Positions 24,648 to 37,225 of a stretch of 64,000 bases of DNA are shown here, in pieces. The translations under genes and the position numbers were made by a program. This DNA comes from Strongyloides papillosus. Lineage: Eukaryota > Nematoda > Chromadorea > Rhabditida > Strongyloididae. Below the pieces are notes generated by a model, which saw only the letters and a list, made by a program, of their open reading frames with translations, was not told the DNA's origin and ran no database searches. Position 1 is the first letter of the stretch. Each line of letters opens with the position of its first letter. The DNA lies in NCBI GenBank assembly GCA_005656395.1, contig SRSI01000055.1, positions 186,001-250,000 of the forward strand, read 5' to 3'.

Positions 24648-25906
24648 ATGAAAATTTATATTTTACTTCTATTACCAATAAATATTTTACTATCAATTGA
24701 TTCACCACCACCACCTCCTCGACGTAGAAGTTATAGTGAAGTGAAAATTCCACCACCACTACCTTCGAAACGTCACAGTTATTATATAAATAGAGAAAAC
24801 AAAGTTGAAGTAGTTCCATCAAAAGGTCGTCATAGAGTTCAATCATATTATGTTCGCGGCAGACAACTTTTTGAGTGTGATGATAGATTGTTTTATAGTT
24901 TTAAAAGTGCATCAGAGTATTGTCTAATTGCCAATAGATTTGAAGAATCTGAACTTGAACAAAATCGTCGGCCTCCAAAACCATCTCATTCAATTCATAG
25001 AAAGCATCTTTCACGATCAAACACTAATATACATCATAGAAAAAAAAATATTTCAGGATCTAGAAATTCTTTTTCAGGATTAAGCAGATCTTCATCAAGG
25101 CAATCTTTAACGGAATCAAGTAACCATTTATCGTCAAGAAACAATGATGTAGCTGGGTCAAATAACGCTTTATTGACAAGAAGAGATTCCGCATCTGAAT
25201 CAACTACGGATTTGGAAAGAAGTTCTATTTCAGAATCGAGAAATAGCTTATCAAAAAGAAGGAGCTCTTTATCGAGGTCAAAAGAAAATTTAAATAGTAA
25301 TGCAATGGATAATGAAATAAGTGAAGGGTATTTTGGCAAACACACGAAAAAAAAACATGAAAGTCACCTGATTTGGCTAAGAGTGTGGAATGATTGCAAT
25401 GTACATTGCTTATCAGTAAATCATTACAATACGTTTAAACAACGAGTAAGTTCTATTTTCGTAAGTTGTATTTTTTAATTACTTAGGCTTTATTAGAAAT
25501 GAACATGTACAGATTACATCACAAGGCAAATATCCTTGAAATGAGTACACGGTTATCTCACATTGCACAAGTACTTGCTGAAAAATATGTAGAAAAACAA
25601 GAATTAGATGTTGATTTATACCCTGATTATGGAATATTATACACTAAATCAAGAATTGCATCGGCTTCAACAATAGTTAAACATTTCTATGAAACCAATG
25701 TCAAATATAACTACATTTTGAATCGAGTAAGTTCAAGAGCTGCTTATAGTTTTGCACAAATTGTTTGGAGATCTACAAAAAAACTTGGCATTGGTCTAAA
25801 AGATGATAATGGTTATCTTTATGTCGTTTTTATTTTCTTTCCAAAAGGAAATGAAAAAGGAAAGTATAAAAAAAATGTTCACAGATGGATCAAACATTTT
25901 GAGTAG
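24648..25906 (+). CDS. Secreted CAP protein with Ser/Arg repeats, array copy 6
   Basis: Exons 24648-25445 and 25487-25906, 41-nt phase-0 intron, 405 residues. After the signal peptide come two proline motifs, PPPPPRRRSY and PPPLPSKRHSY, then the two-cysteine block (FECDDRLFYSFKSASEYC) and a repeat region with RDSASES, RSSISES and KRRSSLSRS units, ending KENLNSNA. Next are ESHLIWLRVW and CxxxC (DCNVHC). The CAP exon (ALLEMNMYRLHH) reads YSFAQIVWRSTKKLGIGL and FFPKGNEKGKYKKNVHRW. It is the first copy with the NVHRW/NVHKW type of ending that all later copies follow. Confidence 0.8.
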
Positions 25907-27303
25907 AGATTAAATAAAATCACTTTATTTATCTACTATCAAATGATAATATAATTTCATTCAAACTTAATATTTAAGATTAATGTCTAATATTATTCTT
26001 AATCTTTATTTTGGATTTTAAAAATTTATTTTTTAAATGTCCAGGAATAATTTTGGATTATATAAATAAATATATAAAATTGCTTTGTAAGTGAAGATTA
26101 AAATCAATGGGTTTTTAACTAATTATGAAATTTTGCGATGAATCTTTTTTCTACAAATTTATATAACACTGTCATTTTGTATCCATAATTCCAATTCTTA
26201 AATTTCATCCAAGTTTTAATACAATTTTGATTTACATGTTTAAAAATATTATCTTCTAAATATTAAAAAACAATCTTTTAGCAAAATTTAAATAAAATAT
26301 AAAAAAAAATTTTAGTTTTTAGAAAGAGTTTGAGAATATATTTGAAAAAATAATTTTTATTAAATAGAAGAACCTTGTAGATATAAATGAATAACTGATA
26401 GTTACTGAAAAGTAGAATTATTTACACAACGATTTGAAGCAAAAATTATTTTTTTATAAAGTGAGATTCTCAAATATTTTCTTCTCACAGTTTATAGGCA
26501 TACATACACTTTCCATAGAGGAGTATTATTTAGTAAAATTTTTTAAGCTTACGGACGGCTTCCTGGTAAAAAAACAAAGATGTACGCAAAAAAGATATAA
26601 ATTTTATTACAAAAAAAACTAAAAGCTATATAAAACAATGTAAATAATATAAGAACTTACCCTGTGAAAACCAACTTATATTTCTTCACAGGTTTACAAT
26701 GTAGCAACTAATAATATAATAGTATAAAACTTAAAATTATAAAGTTAGAAACATTCTTAAATCATTACTAAAATTATTCCACATATTTTAGTTCATATAA
26801 TATAATAAATAATGACATTAAAAGTCATGATCACCAATAAGACAATAAACAGGGGTTAGTATAATTTAAGGACGTAAACGTTTTTTGATCTATTACATTT
26901 CAATAAAATATAAGATATTTTACTATTTAATGTTACCAAAAGTTGACATATTGTAAATATTATACATCCATTTTCTATACAAAAGTTTTCAAAGAATTTA
27001 CGATATTAATCTTTTTGAAAAATGAATTAAAATCCGGCTTTTTCTTGAGAAAGTGTTTCTACAATTGTATTAACATATTATGAAAGAGTTTTACATCAGT
27101 TATCATAGATGAACACCGGTTTGATTCCTTTGGTGTAGAATTAATTTATGGAATTATAGAGAACAGAATAACTACATTAAATATTTTACTAGGCAATTAA
27201 AATATTACAATAGAAATAAAGAGGTTATTAATTACCCCATTAAAGATGTCTGAAACAATTCACCTTCTCTAAACATAATTTTCATTTCCTCTGCAATTAT
27301 TTC
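25907..27303. repeat. Duplicated CAP 3' flank
   Basis: Matches the 3' flanks of copies 7-9 up to about 26480, then diverges. 27080-27300 matches about 38040-38240 after copy 9. No gene seen. Confidence 0.45.
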
Positions 27304-28187
27304 TACACAGAAAAATTTTTCGCATCAAAAATAGGACTGAAAAATTAAAAATTTTCGAATATAATTTCAAAAATAGAACTAAGCATTCAAAAATAGAACT
27401 ATGCTTTCAAAAATAGAACTATGCTTTCAAAAATAGAACTGTGCTTTCAAAAATAGAACTATGCTTTCAAAAAAAGAACTATACTTTCAAAAAAAGAATT
27501 ATGATTTCAAAAATGGAATTAAGCTTTCAAAAAAACACCAAGCATTTATTTTTAATGATTTTAAAAAATAAACTAATTATATTTTCGAAAGATTTTAGGA
27601 TCAAAATATTAAAGTAAAGAAATTTCGAACAATGGTAACCTTAAAAATTTTGAAAAATAATATTGTCAAAAAGTATAAAATTTCAAAATATTAGTAAATT
27701 AAAAATAACATTTTAGACAACTAAATCCAATGCAACTTTATAATTTGGATTTTAAAAATACTGTCAAAATTTTTCTTTGATATCTGATTTTCATATATAA
27801 GATAAAAGTAATTTAATACAATAGAAAAGTAAAAATTTTGTCATATTACATTTATAAATTGTTTTACAAATGACATTTGGTTTAAAAATTGTCTATATAA
27901 TTACTGTTCTTTTTATATCAGTATTACTTTTTTCAATTCACAACTGTTTTGTTCATTCAGTATAGCTTTTTTTCAATACTACTTTTTAATATATACTGTT
28001 TTTTTGTGATCAGTACTATTTTTTTTTGTTCAGTACTATTTTTTTTTTGTTCAGTACTGTTTTTTTTTTGTTCAGTACTGTTTTTTTGTGATCAGTACTG
28101 TTTTTTTGTGTTCAGTACTGTTTTTGAATATTCAATAAAAATTTAATTTTTCAGTCCTATTTTTGATGCGAAAAATTTTTCTGTGTA
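27304..28187. mobile_element. Foldback-type inverted-repeat element (non-autonomous)
   Basis: The ends are perfect inverted repeats of about 45 bp (27304-27348 and 28143-28187), starting TACACAGAAAAATTTTTCGC. Inside each end is a run of direct subrepeats of about 20 bp in mirror orientation: left arm units end in AAAATAGAACTATGCTTTC (27380-27530), right arm units carry TTCAGTACTG plus T-runs (27950-28130). The middle is AT-rich and has no transposase. Long ends built from subrepeats are the hallmark of foldback elements. A duplicated flank without the insert is found near 38243, which supports a real insertion. I see no clear target duplication. Confidence 0.75.
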
Positions 28188-29449
28188 TTTTTTAGCACAC
28201 ACAAAAGTACATGTTTCCTCATTTACTTAGTGGATTTTTATGATGCGTGGGTGATAATTTATCATCATTCATAGATGTTTTTTTTATTTGTTGTGCTTGA
28301 TTGATGAGTAATCACATGAACTATAATTATTTAATATTATTAAAAAATCGACACATTTCATGATTATTTACTTGTTGGTACGCTTCCGGTAGATTTGTCT
28401 TTGATTTGTGCTATCCTTATTTCTCGTTTAAGATTATCTCATATTCTCTGCTCCCACAATAACACTTTTTTAGTAGTTTTAAATTTTTTGACCCAACAAA
28501 AACAAGGAGTATTTTTTTGTGTGTTTTTATGATGTTTTTGCGACATTTAATTTATTTAACATAAATAGAATAGCATATCGTTACTAAAAATACATTATAG
28601 TCATGTAAAAAGTTATTAAAAAAAATAACACAAAACATCTCATTAATTTTTCTGTCATTATCAAAAATCTAACAAATATTTTAAAATATAATAAAATGGA
28701 GTACACATATAAATTTTTGCCAAAATGCTATTTTATATTTTCTTATTAATACTAAAACTATAGAAATATTGTTTTTGTAATCTTATTTACCTTGAATTCT
28801 TTATTATAAGAGATTTAAAATGCATCTAAAAATTGTAAAACATGGGAAAAGTGTTAAAAAAATTTGTATGTGGAAAGATTAACTAACCCCACTTCTATAT
28901 CTAATAGCAATAGGTATTGTTGAAACACATGTATAGAAGCATCTGAATAGACAAATACATGAATCAAAACATTAGTCAAATAACATTTATTTTTATTGAT
29001 CGTTAATTTTCATTATCTAAAATGGATTACGTAAAACTTACCTACTATGTCTTTGTTGTTCTCAAAATATTCATTATTGAAAATAAATTATGGTAAAAAA
29101 AACTTCGTATGGAGTTATAGAAATCGATTTTTTTAATTTTCAGTGTAAAAAAACATAAAGTATTAGCAGTATTAATAGTTGGATTTATAGGTGAGAAACA
29201 GAAGATCTCCAACAATGGATAATAATTTATATTTAATATTTCTGAAACTTGTTTATTAAATGAAATGAAAAAGATAATCATCTTTTATTTTTGGCGTTAT
29301 TTTATCAAGATTTATAATCTAAAGCCTCAATAAGCATTAGAATAAAGTTTACCTACCCCTCATATGACCAATAATAAAAACAAATTATATTTATATAAAA
29401 TGAAAAACCAATTAATATTTCTGTTAATTATATTATTATAATTTATAAG
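28188..29449. repeat. Duplicated CAP 5' flank
   Basis: 28190-28620 parallels 38250-38670, and the rest parallels the 5' flanks of copies 8-11, including GATCTCCAACAATGGATAAT at 29204. Promoter block and TATATAAAA at 29392-29400. No gene seen. Confidence 0.5.
29392..29400 (+). promoter_or_regulatory. TATA box, array copy 7
   Basis: TATATAAAA 58 bp before the ATG, directly followed by TGAAAA as in most array copies. Confidence 0.5.
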
Positions 29450-30612
29450 ATGAAGTTCTTTATATTATTTCTAATGGTTATAAAAATTTTATTATCACAA
29501 AATCCGCCACCATTACCTATGAAAACTAAACACTATGTTAGAGTAGGAAGTCCACCACTATCACATTTAGAACATCAAAGATATGTTATTGAAGAAATTC
29601 CGCCACCATTACCTTTAAAGCGTCGAGGATATTCTATGAAAGGACAAAACCATTGGCAGCACTCACCATTAAATAAATATCGTAGAAAATCTTTTTCAGA
29701 ATCAAGAAATTCTATATCAGGGTTAAGCAGATCTTCATCAAGTCAATCTCTAATGGGATCAAGTAACCATTCATCGTTAGAAAGAAATGGTGTATCTGGT
29801 TCAAATACGACTTTATCGTCACGAAGAGGTTCTGCATTGGGGTCTAATAACAATTTATCGCCAAGAAGAGATTCTATATTTGGATCAACTAATAGTTTAC
29901 TACCGAGAAGAAATTCTATAACAGCATTGACAGGTGACCTAACAGGACAGAGAAGGATCTCTACATTAAGAAGAAAAAATTCTTTATCGAGATCAAGAGA
30001 AAGTTTAAATAATAATGCAATTGATGATGAAACAACTAACGACTATTTTGCCAAAATCACGAAAAAAAAGCACAAAAGTCACGAGATTTGGCTAAAAGTG
30101 TGGAAAGGTTGCACTTTTAATTGCTACTCTGCAAATTATTACGATGTGTATAAAAAAAGAGTAAGTTTTATTTTCATAAGTTGTATTTTTTAATTACTTA
30201 GGCTTTACTAGAAATAAACATGTACAGATTAAAGCATAAGGCCAACATTCTTCAAATGACTTCACAAATGACTGAACTTGCACAAGACCTCGCTGACCAA
30301 TATTTAGTAAAACGAAAAATAAATGTTAAAAAATACGAAAATTTTGGAATATTATATAAGGAAGTACAATTAACTGCAGCTACAACAGCAGTAAGAGATT
30401 GGTATGATACAAGAGACAAATATAGCTTTTTTTTAAACAAACCAAGTTCTGAAGTTGCTAATAGTTTTACACAACTTACCTGGAGAGCTACAAAATATTT
30501 TGGCATAAGTGTACAGCCTGATGATGATAATCTCATTATTGTTTGTATTTTTTTTCCAAAAGGTAATATAAAAGGAGAATATGGAAAAAACGTTTACAAA
30601 TGGACAAATTAA
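29450..30612 (+). CDS. Secreted CAP protein lacking the two-cysteine block, array copy 7
   Basis: Exons 29450-30160 and 30202-30612, 41-nt phase-0 intron, 373 residues. Signal peptide MKFFILFLMVIKILLS, then PPPLPMK, PPLSHLE and PPPLPLKRRGY. Then, where all other copies have the FYECN...YC block, it jumps from GQN straight to HWQHSP and the Ser repeats, a clean in-frame loss of about 65 residues. Repeats include RRGSALGSNNNLS, PRRDSIFGST and PRRNSIT. CxxxC (GCTFNC) is kept. The CAP exon (ALLEINMYRLKH) has NSFTQLTWRATKYFGISV and FFPKGNIKGEYGKNVYKW. It is close to copy 8 in exon 2. Confidence 0.8.
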
Positions 30613-32453
30613 ACATCTTTGATAGAGAGCAAATAGGAGTCACTTTAATTATTTATTAACAACTACTGATATATTCTTATTTAAACTTAGTATTTAAGAT
30701 TTCTGCTTAATATTATCTCTAAACATAATCTTGAATTTTGAAAATATGCTTTTTTAGTAGTCACAATAAATTTTGAAATTATATAAATAAATATACAAAA
30801 TTGCATTGCAAATATTAATTGAAATCGATAGGCTTTTATTGAATCATATCATTTTGCGATGAATTAATTTTTTTCAAATTTCTACAATATTGTTATTTAT
30901 ATCCATAATCTTAATTTTTTAATTTCATCCAAATCTAAATGCAATTTGATTTACATGTTTAAAGAAATTGTCTTTTGAATATTAAAGTAAAATCTTTTAA
31001 CAAAATTAAAATAAAATATGAAAAAAGAACTTTATAGTCGTTAGAAAGAATTTGAGAATATATTTAATAAAATAGTATTTATTAAAAAGAGGAACCTTGT
31101 TGATACTAATAAATAACAGATAATCATTGAAAAGTAGAATTATTTAAACAAGAATTTCAAGCAAGAATTATCATTTTATAGACGAGGTTCTCATATATTT
31201 CGGCTTCACAGTTTATTGGTGTGCACATAATTCCCACAAAAGAGTATCGTTCGATGTTACCAAAAGTTTTTTTTTGTAAAATAGTATACATGAATTTCTT
31301 ATGCAGGAGTTTACAAAGAAATTATGGTGGTTATATTTTATGAGAAATTATCATAAATCTGTCTCTTTTTTGAGGTACTGTTCGCTACAATATTATTATC
31401 ATTTTATTAAATATTTTTACATTATTTATCATATTTAAAACATTTTTTATGTCAATTTTTTAATTTCTGGAAACAACACCGGAATTAGAAATATTATTTT
31501 TATTTAATTCCACGATATTTTTACGTCAATTTGTATTATTTTTTTCAATAGAATGTCCAAAACTTACAATAAATGTATAGAAATGCATTACGTTTATGTG
31601 AACATTTATTTAATAATGTGGCGAAAAAAACTCCTTAAAATTTCCAATCATTACTAAAAGTCAAAAAAATATTTTAAAGTATAATATAACAGACTATATC
31701 GTATATAAATTTTTACCAAATCACTATTTTATATATCTCTATTAGTACCAAAACTACAGCAATGATGTTTTTGTAATTTTATTAACTAAGAATTCTTTAT
31801 TATAGAAGATTTCAAATGAATCTAATACTAATAAAAAATAGTGAACATATTCAAAATATATTTTACTAGAAAGATTTGGCTAGCTCCACTTGTATATATA
31901 ACACCAATGGGTATTGTTGGAACACTTGTATAGAATCATCTCAAAGCAGAATGCATGAATTAAAATTTTTGGTAAAAAACTTGGATTTAAGTAAATTGTA
32001 AGTTTTATTATTCTAAATCTATCACGTAATACTTAATATTTTATATTTATTATTCTCAAAATTTTATTTTTTATTGTCAATTATACTTCAACAAAAAAAA
32101 CTTTGTATGAAATGATCAAAAATGACTTTTTTTAATTTTGAATGAAAAAAAACATAACAGCACAAGAAATATTAATAGTCAAATTAATAAATGAGAAACG
32201 GGAGATATCCAACAATGGATAATAATTTATATTTAATATTTCTGAAACTTGTTTGCTAAATGAAATGAAAAAAATATTAATTTTCTATTGCTAATATCCG
32301 TTTTTTTATCTAAAATTTATGATCTGAAACCTCAATGAGCATTAAAATACTATTTACTTAACCTTTAACTGAACAGTAACAAAAACAGATTATATTTTCA
32401 TAAAATGAAAACCAAGTAATATTTTATTTAGTAATATTATATTAAGTTATAAT
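30613..32453. repeat. Duplicated CAP-gene flanks
   Basis: 3' flank (GAAATCGATAGG near 30821, GTGCACATAATTCCCACA at 31220) and 5' flank (GATATCCAACAATGG at 32200, promoter block from about 32361). No gene seen. Confidence 0.5.
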
Positions 32454-33859
32454 ATGAAATTTTTTGTATTATTTCTAATACCAATCAATATTTTATTATC
32501 TCAGATTCCACCCCCTTTACCTACGAAAACTAAAAACTATGCCATAGTAGAAAGTCCACCATCATTACCTTTGAAACGTTACAGCCATGTTGAAGTAAAT
32601 AATCCGCCACAATTACCTTCGAAACGTTTCAGCTATGTTCAAAATGGACATAACGATGTTCCAAGAGTTCAGTCAATGATTTACCATAGTGTTCAATCAT
32701 ATAAAGTTGGAGGTAGGACATTTTATGAGTGTAACGAAATGACCTTTCATAGTTCTGTGGAAGCACAAAATTATTGTCAAAAACTTAATGAGTTATCAAA
32801 AGTTAAACAAAAACATTGGCATCATAGGTCATCTAATGGATACCAAAGAAATTCTCTTTCAGGATCAAATAGTGATCTAACACATAGAAGAAACTCTATT
32901 TCAAGATTAAGCGGCTCATTAAGAGGAAGAGAACATTCTTTTTCAGGATCAAGAAGTTCTCTATCAGGATCAAGTAAGTCTTCATCACGTCAATCTTTAG
33001 TGGATTTTAAAAACCATTTATCGCTAAGAAGAAATGGTGTGTCCGGATCAAATAACGCTTTATCGTCAAAAAGAGATTCTGTATTTGGGTCAAAATACGA
33101 CTTATCGTCAAAAAGAAATTCTGTATTTGGGTCAACTAATAATTTATTATCGAGAAGAAATTCTATAAAAGGATCGACAGGTGACTTATCAGAAAGAAGA
33201 ACGAGCTCCACATCTGGAAGAGGAAGCTCTTTGTCAAGATCAAGAGAAAGTTTAAATAATAATCAAATTGGCAATGAAATAAGTGGAAAATCTTTTGGCA
33301 AAAACAAGAAAAAAAACCCCGAAAGTCATGAGATTTGGCTAAAAGTGTGGAATGATTGCACATTTAAATGCTTTTCTGCAAGATATTATGATGTGTATAA
33401 ACAAAAAGTAAGTTTTACTTTCACAAATTGTATTTTTTAATTACTTAGATCTTATTGGAAGCAAACTTGTACAGATTAAAGCATAAGGCAAATATTCTTC
33501 AAACGAATCCACAAATAGCTGACCTTGCACAAGATCTCGCTGAACAATATTTAGTAAAACAAAAATTAAATGTAAAAAAATATGATAATTATGGAATATT
33601 ATATACCAGAGTAAAAATATCATTAGCTACAACAGTATTAAAAGACTGGTATGATACAAAAATCAAGTATAACTTTTTTTTGAACAAACCAAGTTCTGAA
33701 GCTGCCAATAGTTTTACACAAATTGTCTGGAGAGAGACAAGACAACTTGGTGTTGGTGTACAACGTGATGATGATTATCTCGTTATTGTTTTTGTTTTCT
33801 ACCCTAAAGGTAATATAAAAGGAGAATATGGAAAAAATGTCCACAAATGGATTAGTTAA
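32454..33859 (+). CDS. Secreted CAP protein with Ser/Arg repeats, array copy 8
   Basis: Exons 32454-33407 and 33449-33859, 41-nt phase-0 intron, 454 residues. Signal peptide, then PPPLPTK, PPSLPLKRYSH and PPQLPSKRFSY; two-cysteine block (FYECNEMTFHSSVEAQNYC); a long repeat region with successive units such as RRNSISRLSGSL, KRDSVFGSKYDLS, KRNSVFGSTNNL and RRNSIKGSTGDLS; and CxxxC (DCTFKC). The CAP exon (ILLEANLYRLKH) has NSFTQIVWRETRQLGVGV and YPKGNIKGEYGKNVHKW. It shows the array layout most completely, with three proline motifs and at least eight repeat units. Confidence 0.8.
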
Positions 33860-35657
33860 TCATTTCGTATAAAGAATAAATAATAACCATTTTATTTTTT
33901 ATTATCAATATATACTTATTTAAGCTTAATATTAAGGAGTTATGTTTAACATTATTTTCAAACATTATCTTGAATTTTAAAAATCTAATTTTTAAATGAT
34001 CACAGATACTTTTAAAAATTATATAAATAAAATTGCTTTGTAAATATCGATTTAAATCGATCTAATTCTAACCAATTGCATGATTTTGCAAAAAAAATTT
34101 TTTTTTCAAATTTATACAACATTACTTTTTTATACCTATAAATTCAATATTTAAGTTTTACTCAAATCATATAACAGTTTTAATTTACATGTTAAAAAAT
34201 ATTATCTTCTAGACATTAAAGAATGATCTTTTAGCAATATTGAGATAAAATATAAAAAACTTTCTAGTCCTTAGAAAGAGTTTGAGAATATATATAATAA
34301 AATGACTTTTGTAAGACAGAATAATCTCTTTTATACTACAAAATGACTGATAATCACTAGAATGCTGTAAAAGTATTAATAATAATTTAAAGAGAGAATT
34401 ATCAATTTATAGAGAAGGATCCTTAAATATTTTCTTTTTATTGTTTATAGGCGTGCATATAATTTCTACATAATCGTACCGTTTTATGCTACCGAAAGTT
34501 GTCATGGTGTAAATAGTACACATGAATTTTTTTTACAAGAGTTTGCAAAGAGATTATGATGTTAATTTTTCTTAAAATGATTAAAAATTCGGCTCGTTTG
34601 TGAGAAAGTATTCACTACAATATTTCTATCAATTTATGAAATAGTTGTACATTAGCTATCTTATTTAGGTACTTTAAATAATAATCTTTAAACTCCAAAA
34701 ACCAACACAAAAATTAAGAGTATTATTTTTATGGCATTTTTAAACCAGTTAATTTTTTTAAAATAATAATATAACGTTTCTAAAATTACATAAAAATGCA
34801 TTAAAGTAATGTGAGAATCTATTAAAAAGTGCCATAAACAGATTCTTAAATGTTTCTGTTATTATCAAAAATCTAAAAATTATTTTAAATTATTATAAAG
34901 TGAACCACTTCACATACAAATATTCACCAAAACACTATTTCAATTTCCGTGTTAATTCCAAATACTATAAATTGCCGTTTTTTGTAACTTTACTAACCAA
35001 AAATTCTCGATTATAATTGATTTCGTTTTTATTTTATAGCAAGACAAAATGAAGAACATGTGAATAAATTTTATAGTTCAAAAGATTTGACCAGACGTAT
35101 TTGTATTTCTAATGTCAATGGGTATCAATGAAGTCTTGTTCAATTCCCTTTAAAAAAAGAATACATGAATTAAAATTTTGATCAAATAACATTAATTTCT
35201 ATTAATTGTCACTTTTCACCATCTCAATGGATTATGTAAAACCTCTTATTATATCTTTTCTATTCTCAAAATACTCAATTTTTAATGTCAATTATACTTT
35301 AACAAAAAAACCTTGTATGAAGTCATCAAAAATGATTTTTTAATTTTTAATGAAAAAAGACATAAAGAATTAGAAGTATTAAACGTTGGATTTGTAAATA
35401 AGAAACGTGAGATCTCCAACAATGGATAGTAATTTGTATTTAATTTTTTTGAAACTTGTTTGCTAAATGAAATGAAAAAATTTATTTTTCTTTTTTTGTT
35501 TATATTTGTTTATTAGTTAAATTTGCGTTTGGAAGCCTAATTAAACTTCAAATTAATATTTACTTACTACATTAAAGAACAATGATAAAACATATTATAA
35601 TTATATAAAATGAAAACCAGGTAATATTTGGTTAATTATATTATTATACTTCATAAA
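33860..35657. repeat. Duplicated CAP-gene flanks
   Basis: 3' flank (TTAAATCGATCT near 34050, GGCGTGCATATAAT at 34450) and 5' flank (GAGATCTCCAACAATGG at 35410, TATATAAAA at 35602-35610). An ATG at 35628 lies between TATA and the preferred start. No gene seen. Confidence 0.5.
35602..35610 (+). promoter_or_regulatory. TATA box, array copy 9
   Basis: TATATAAAA 56 bp before the ATG at 35658. It makes the earlier in-frame ATG at 35628 unlikely, because that lies about where transcription should begin. Confidence 0.5.
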
Positions 35658-37225
35658 ATGATGATCTGTGTAATATTTCTAGTGACGATAAATTTTTTAT
35701 TATCAATGGATCCGCCACCATTACCTAAGAAAACTAAAAGCTATGCCAAAGTAAAAAGTCCACCACCATTACCATCAAAAAGGCACAGCTATGTTATAAA
35801 AGGACACAACGAAGTTTTAAGAGTTCAACCAATAGTTCATCATAACGTTAAATCTTATACTGTTGGAGGTAAGACACTCTTTGAATGTGATGAAAAATTG
35901 TTTCATAATTATGAAAAAGCATTCGAATATTGTGAAATTGCTAATAAATATGAAGGATCCAAATTTGAAAAAAGCCATTGGCACTCAAGACAATCTCATT
36001 CATTTCGTAGAAACTCTCTTTCACGATCAAAGAGTGATCTAACTTATAGAAGAAAATCTATTCTAGGATCTGACGATTCTTTGATGGGAAGAAAACATTC
36101 TTTGACAGGATCAAGAAATTCTCTATCAGAATTAAACAGGTCTTCATCAAGAAATTCTCTATCAGAATTAAACAGATCTTCATCAAGAAATTCTCTATCA
36201 GAATTAAGCAGATCTTCATCAAGAAATTCTCTATCAGAATTAAACAGGTCTTCATCAAGAAATTCTCTATCAGAATTAAGCAGATCTTCATCAAGAAATT
36301 CTCTATCACAATCAGGTAACCGTTTATCGTTAAGAAGAAATAGTGTATATGGGTCAAATAATGATATATGGGTAAAAAGAAATAGTGTATATGGGTCAAA
36401 TAATGATATATGGGTAAAAAGAAATAGTGTATATGGGTCAAATAAGGATGTATGGATAAGAAGACATTCTGTATCCGGATCAATTGGTGATTTATCGTCA
36501 AGAAAAGATTCTGTATTCGGATCAAATAACAATTTATCATCAAGAAAAAATTCTATGTCACAATCGACGGGTGAATTATCAGGAAGAAAAAACTCTATAT
36601 CAAAATCAAGAGAAAGTTTAAATAATATTGCAATTGGTAATGAAATAAGTGAAGATCCTTATGCTAAAAACATGAGAAAAAAACCAAAAAGTCACGAGAT
36701 TTGGCAAAAAGTGTGGAAATATTGCAGTGTTCAATGCTTTTCAGAAAATTATTATGACGTATATAAACAAAAAGTAAGTTTTATCTTCATAAGTTGTATT
36801 TTTTAATTAATTAGGCTTTACTAGAAATGAACATGTACAGATTGAAACATAGGTCAAACATTCTTGAAATAAATATAAAATTAGCTGAATTCGCCCAAGA
36901 ACTCGCTGAGCAATATGTAACAACACAAAATGTAGACGTTAATGTATATTCTAATTATGGAATATTATATGGTAAATCAATAATTACATCAGCTACAACA
37001 ATCATAAAAGATTTTTATGAAACAAATGTCAAATATAATTATATTTTAAATAAAGTAAGTTCTAAAGCTGCTTATAGCTTTACACAACTTGTCTGGAAAT
37101 CTACAAAACAAGTTGGTATTGGTGTACAAGATGATGGTAAATATCTCTACGTTGTTTGTATTTTCTCTCCAAAAGGCAATAAAAAAGGAGAATATAAAAA
37201 AAATGTTCACAAATGGACAAATTAA
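35658..37225 (+). CDS. Longest array CAP protein, with two in-frame minisatellites (copy 9)
   Basis: Exons 35658-36773 and 36815-37225, 41-nt phase-0 intron, 508 residues. I chose 35658 because it aligns with the other signal peptides; 35628 would add ten residues. PPPLPKK and PPPLPSKRHSY; two-cysteine block (LFECDEKLFHNYEKAFEYC). The repeat region is expanded by a 12-residue unit (SRNSLSELNRSS) five times and a 14-residue unit (KRNSVYGSNNDIWV) three times. It continues as RRHSVSGSIGDLS, RKDSVFGSNNNLS and RKNSMSQSTGELS. CxxxC (YCSVQC) follows. The CAP exon (ALLEMNMYRLKHRSN) has YSFTQLVWKSTKQVGIGV and SPKGNKKGEYKKNVHKW. Confidence 0.8.
36111..36309 (+). repeat. 36-bp in-frame minisatellite, five units plus a part
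   Basis: Unit starts at 36111, 36147, 36183, 36219 and 36255, with a sixth partial unit from 36291. Each encodes SRNSLSELNRSS or the Ser variant. Units differ only at one or two bases (AAC/AGC, AGG/AGA) in an alternating pattern, a sign of recent slippage or unequal exchange of a two-unit block. Confidence 0.9.
36336..36461 (+). repeat. 42-bp in-frame minisatellite, three units
   Basis: Units start at 36336, 36378 and 36420, with a degenerate fourth at 36462. Each encodes KRNSVYGSNNDIWV; the third changes to NKDVWI. It directly follows the 36-bp array within the same exon. Confidence 0.9.

Noticed and set aside
27949..28146. Phe-rich 65-residue frame
   Set aside because: It is the T-rich subrepeat arm of the foldback element.
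29423..29449. Trans-splice (spliced-leader) acceptor before the array ATGs
   Set aside because: ATTTTAG occurs about 25-30 nt before some ATGs, but copies 7 and 9 lack the AG, so it is not a conserved acceptor; a nearby transcription start fits better.
36111..36461. CRISPR-like repeat array
   Set aside because: Repeats are contiguous, without spacers, and encode in-frame protein in a eukaryotic gene.
36044..36543. Two long repetitive minus-strand frames
   Set aside because: Products of the 36-bp and 42-bp minisatellites of copy 9 read backwards.
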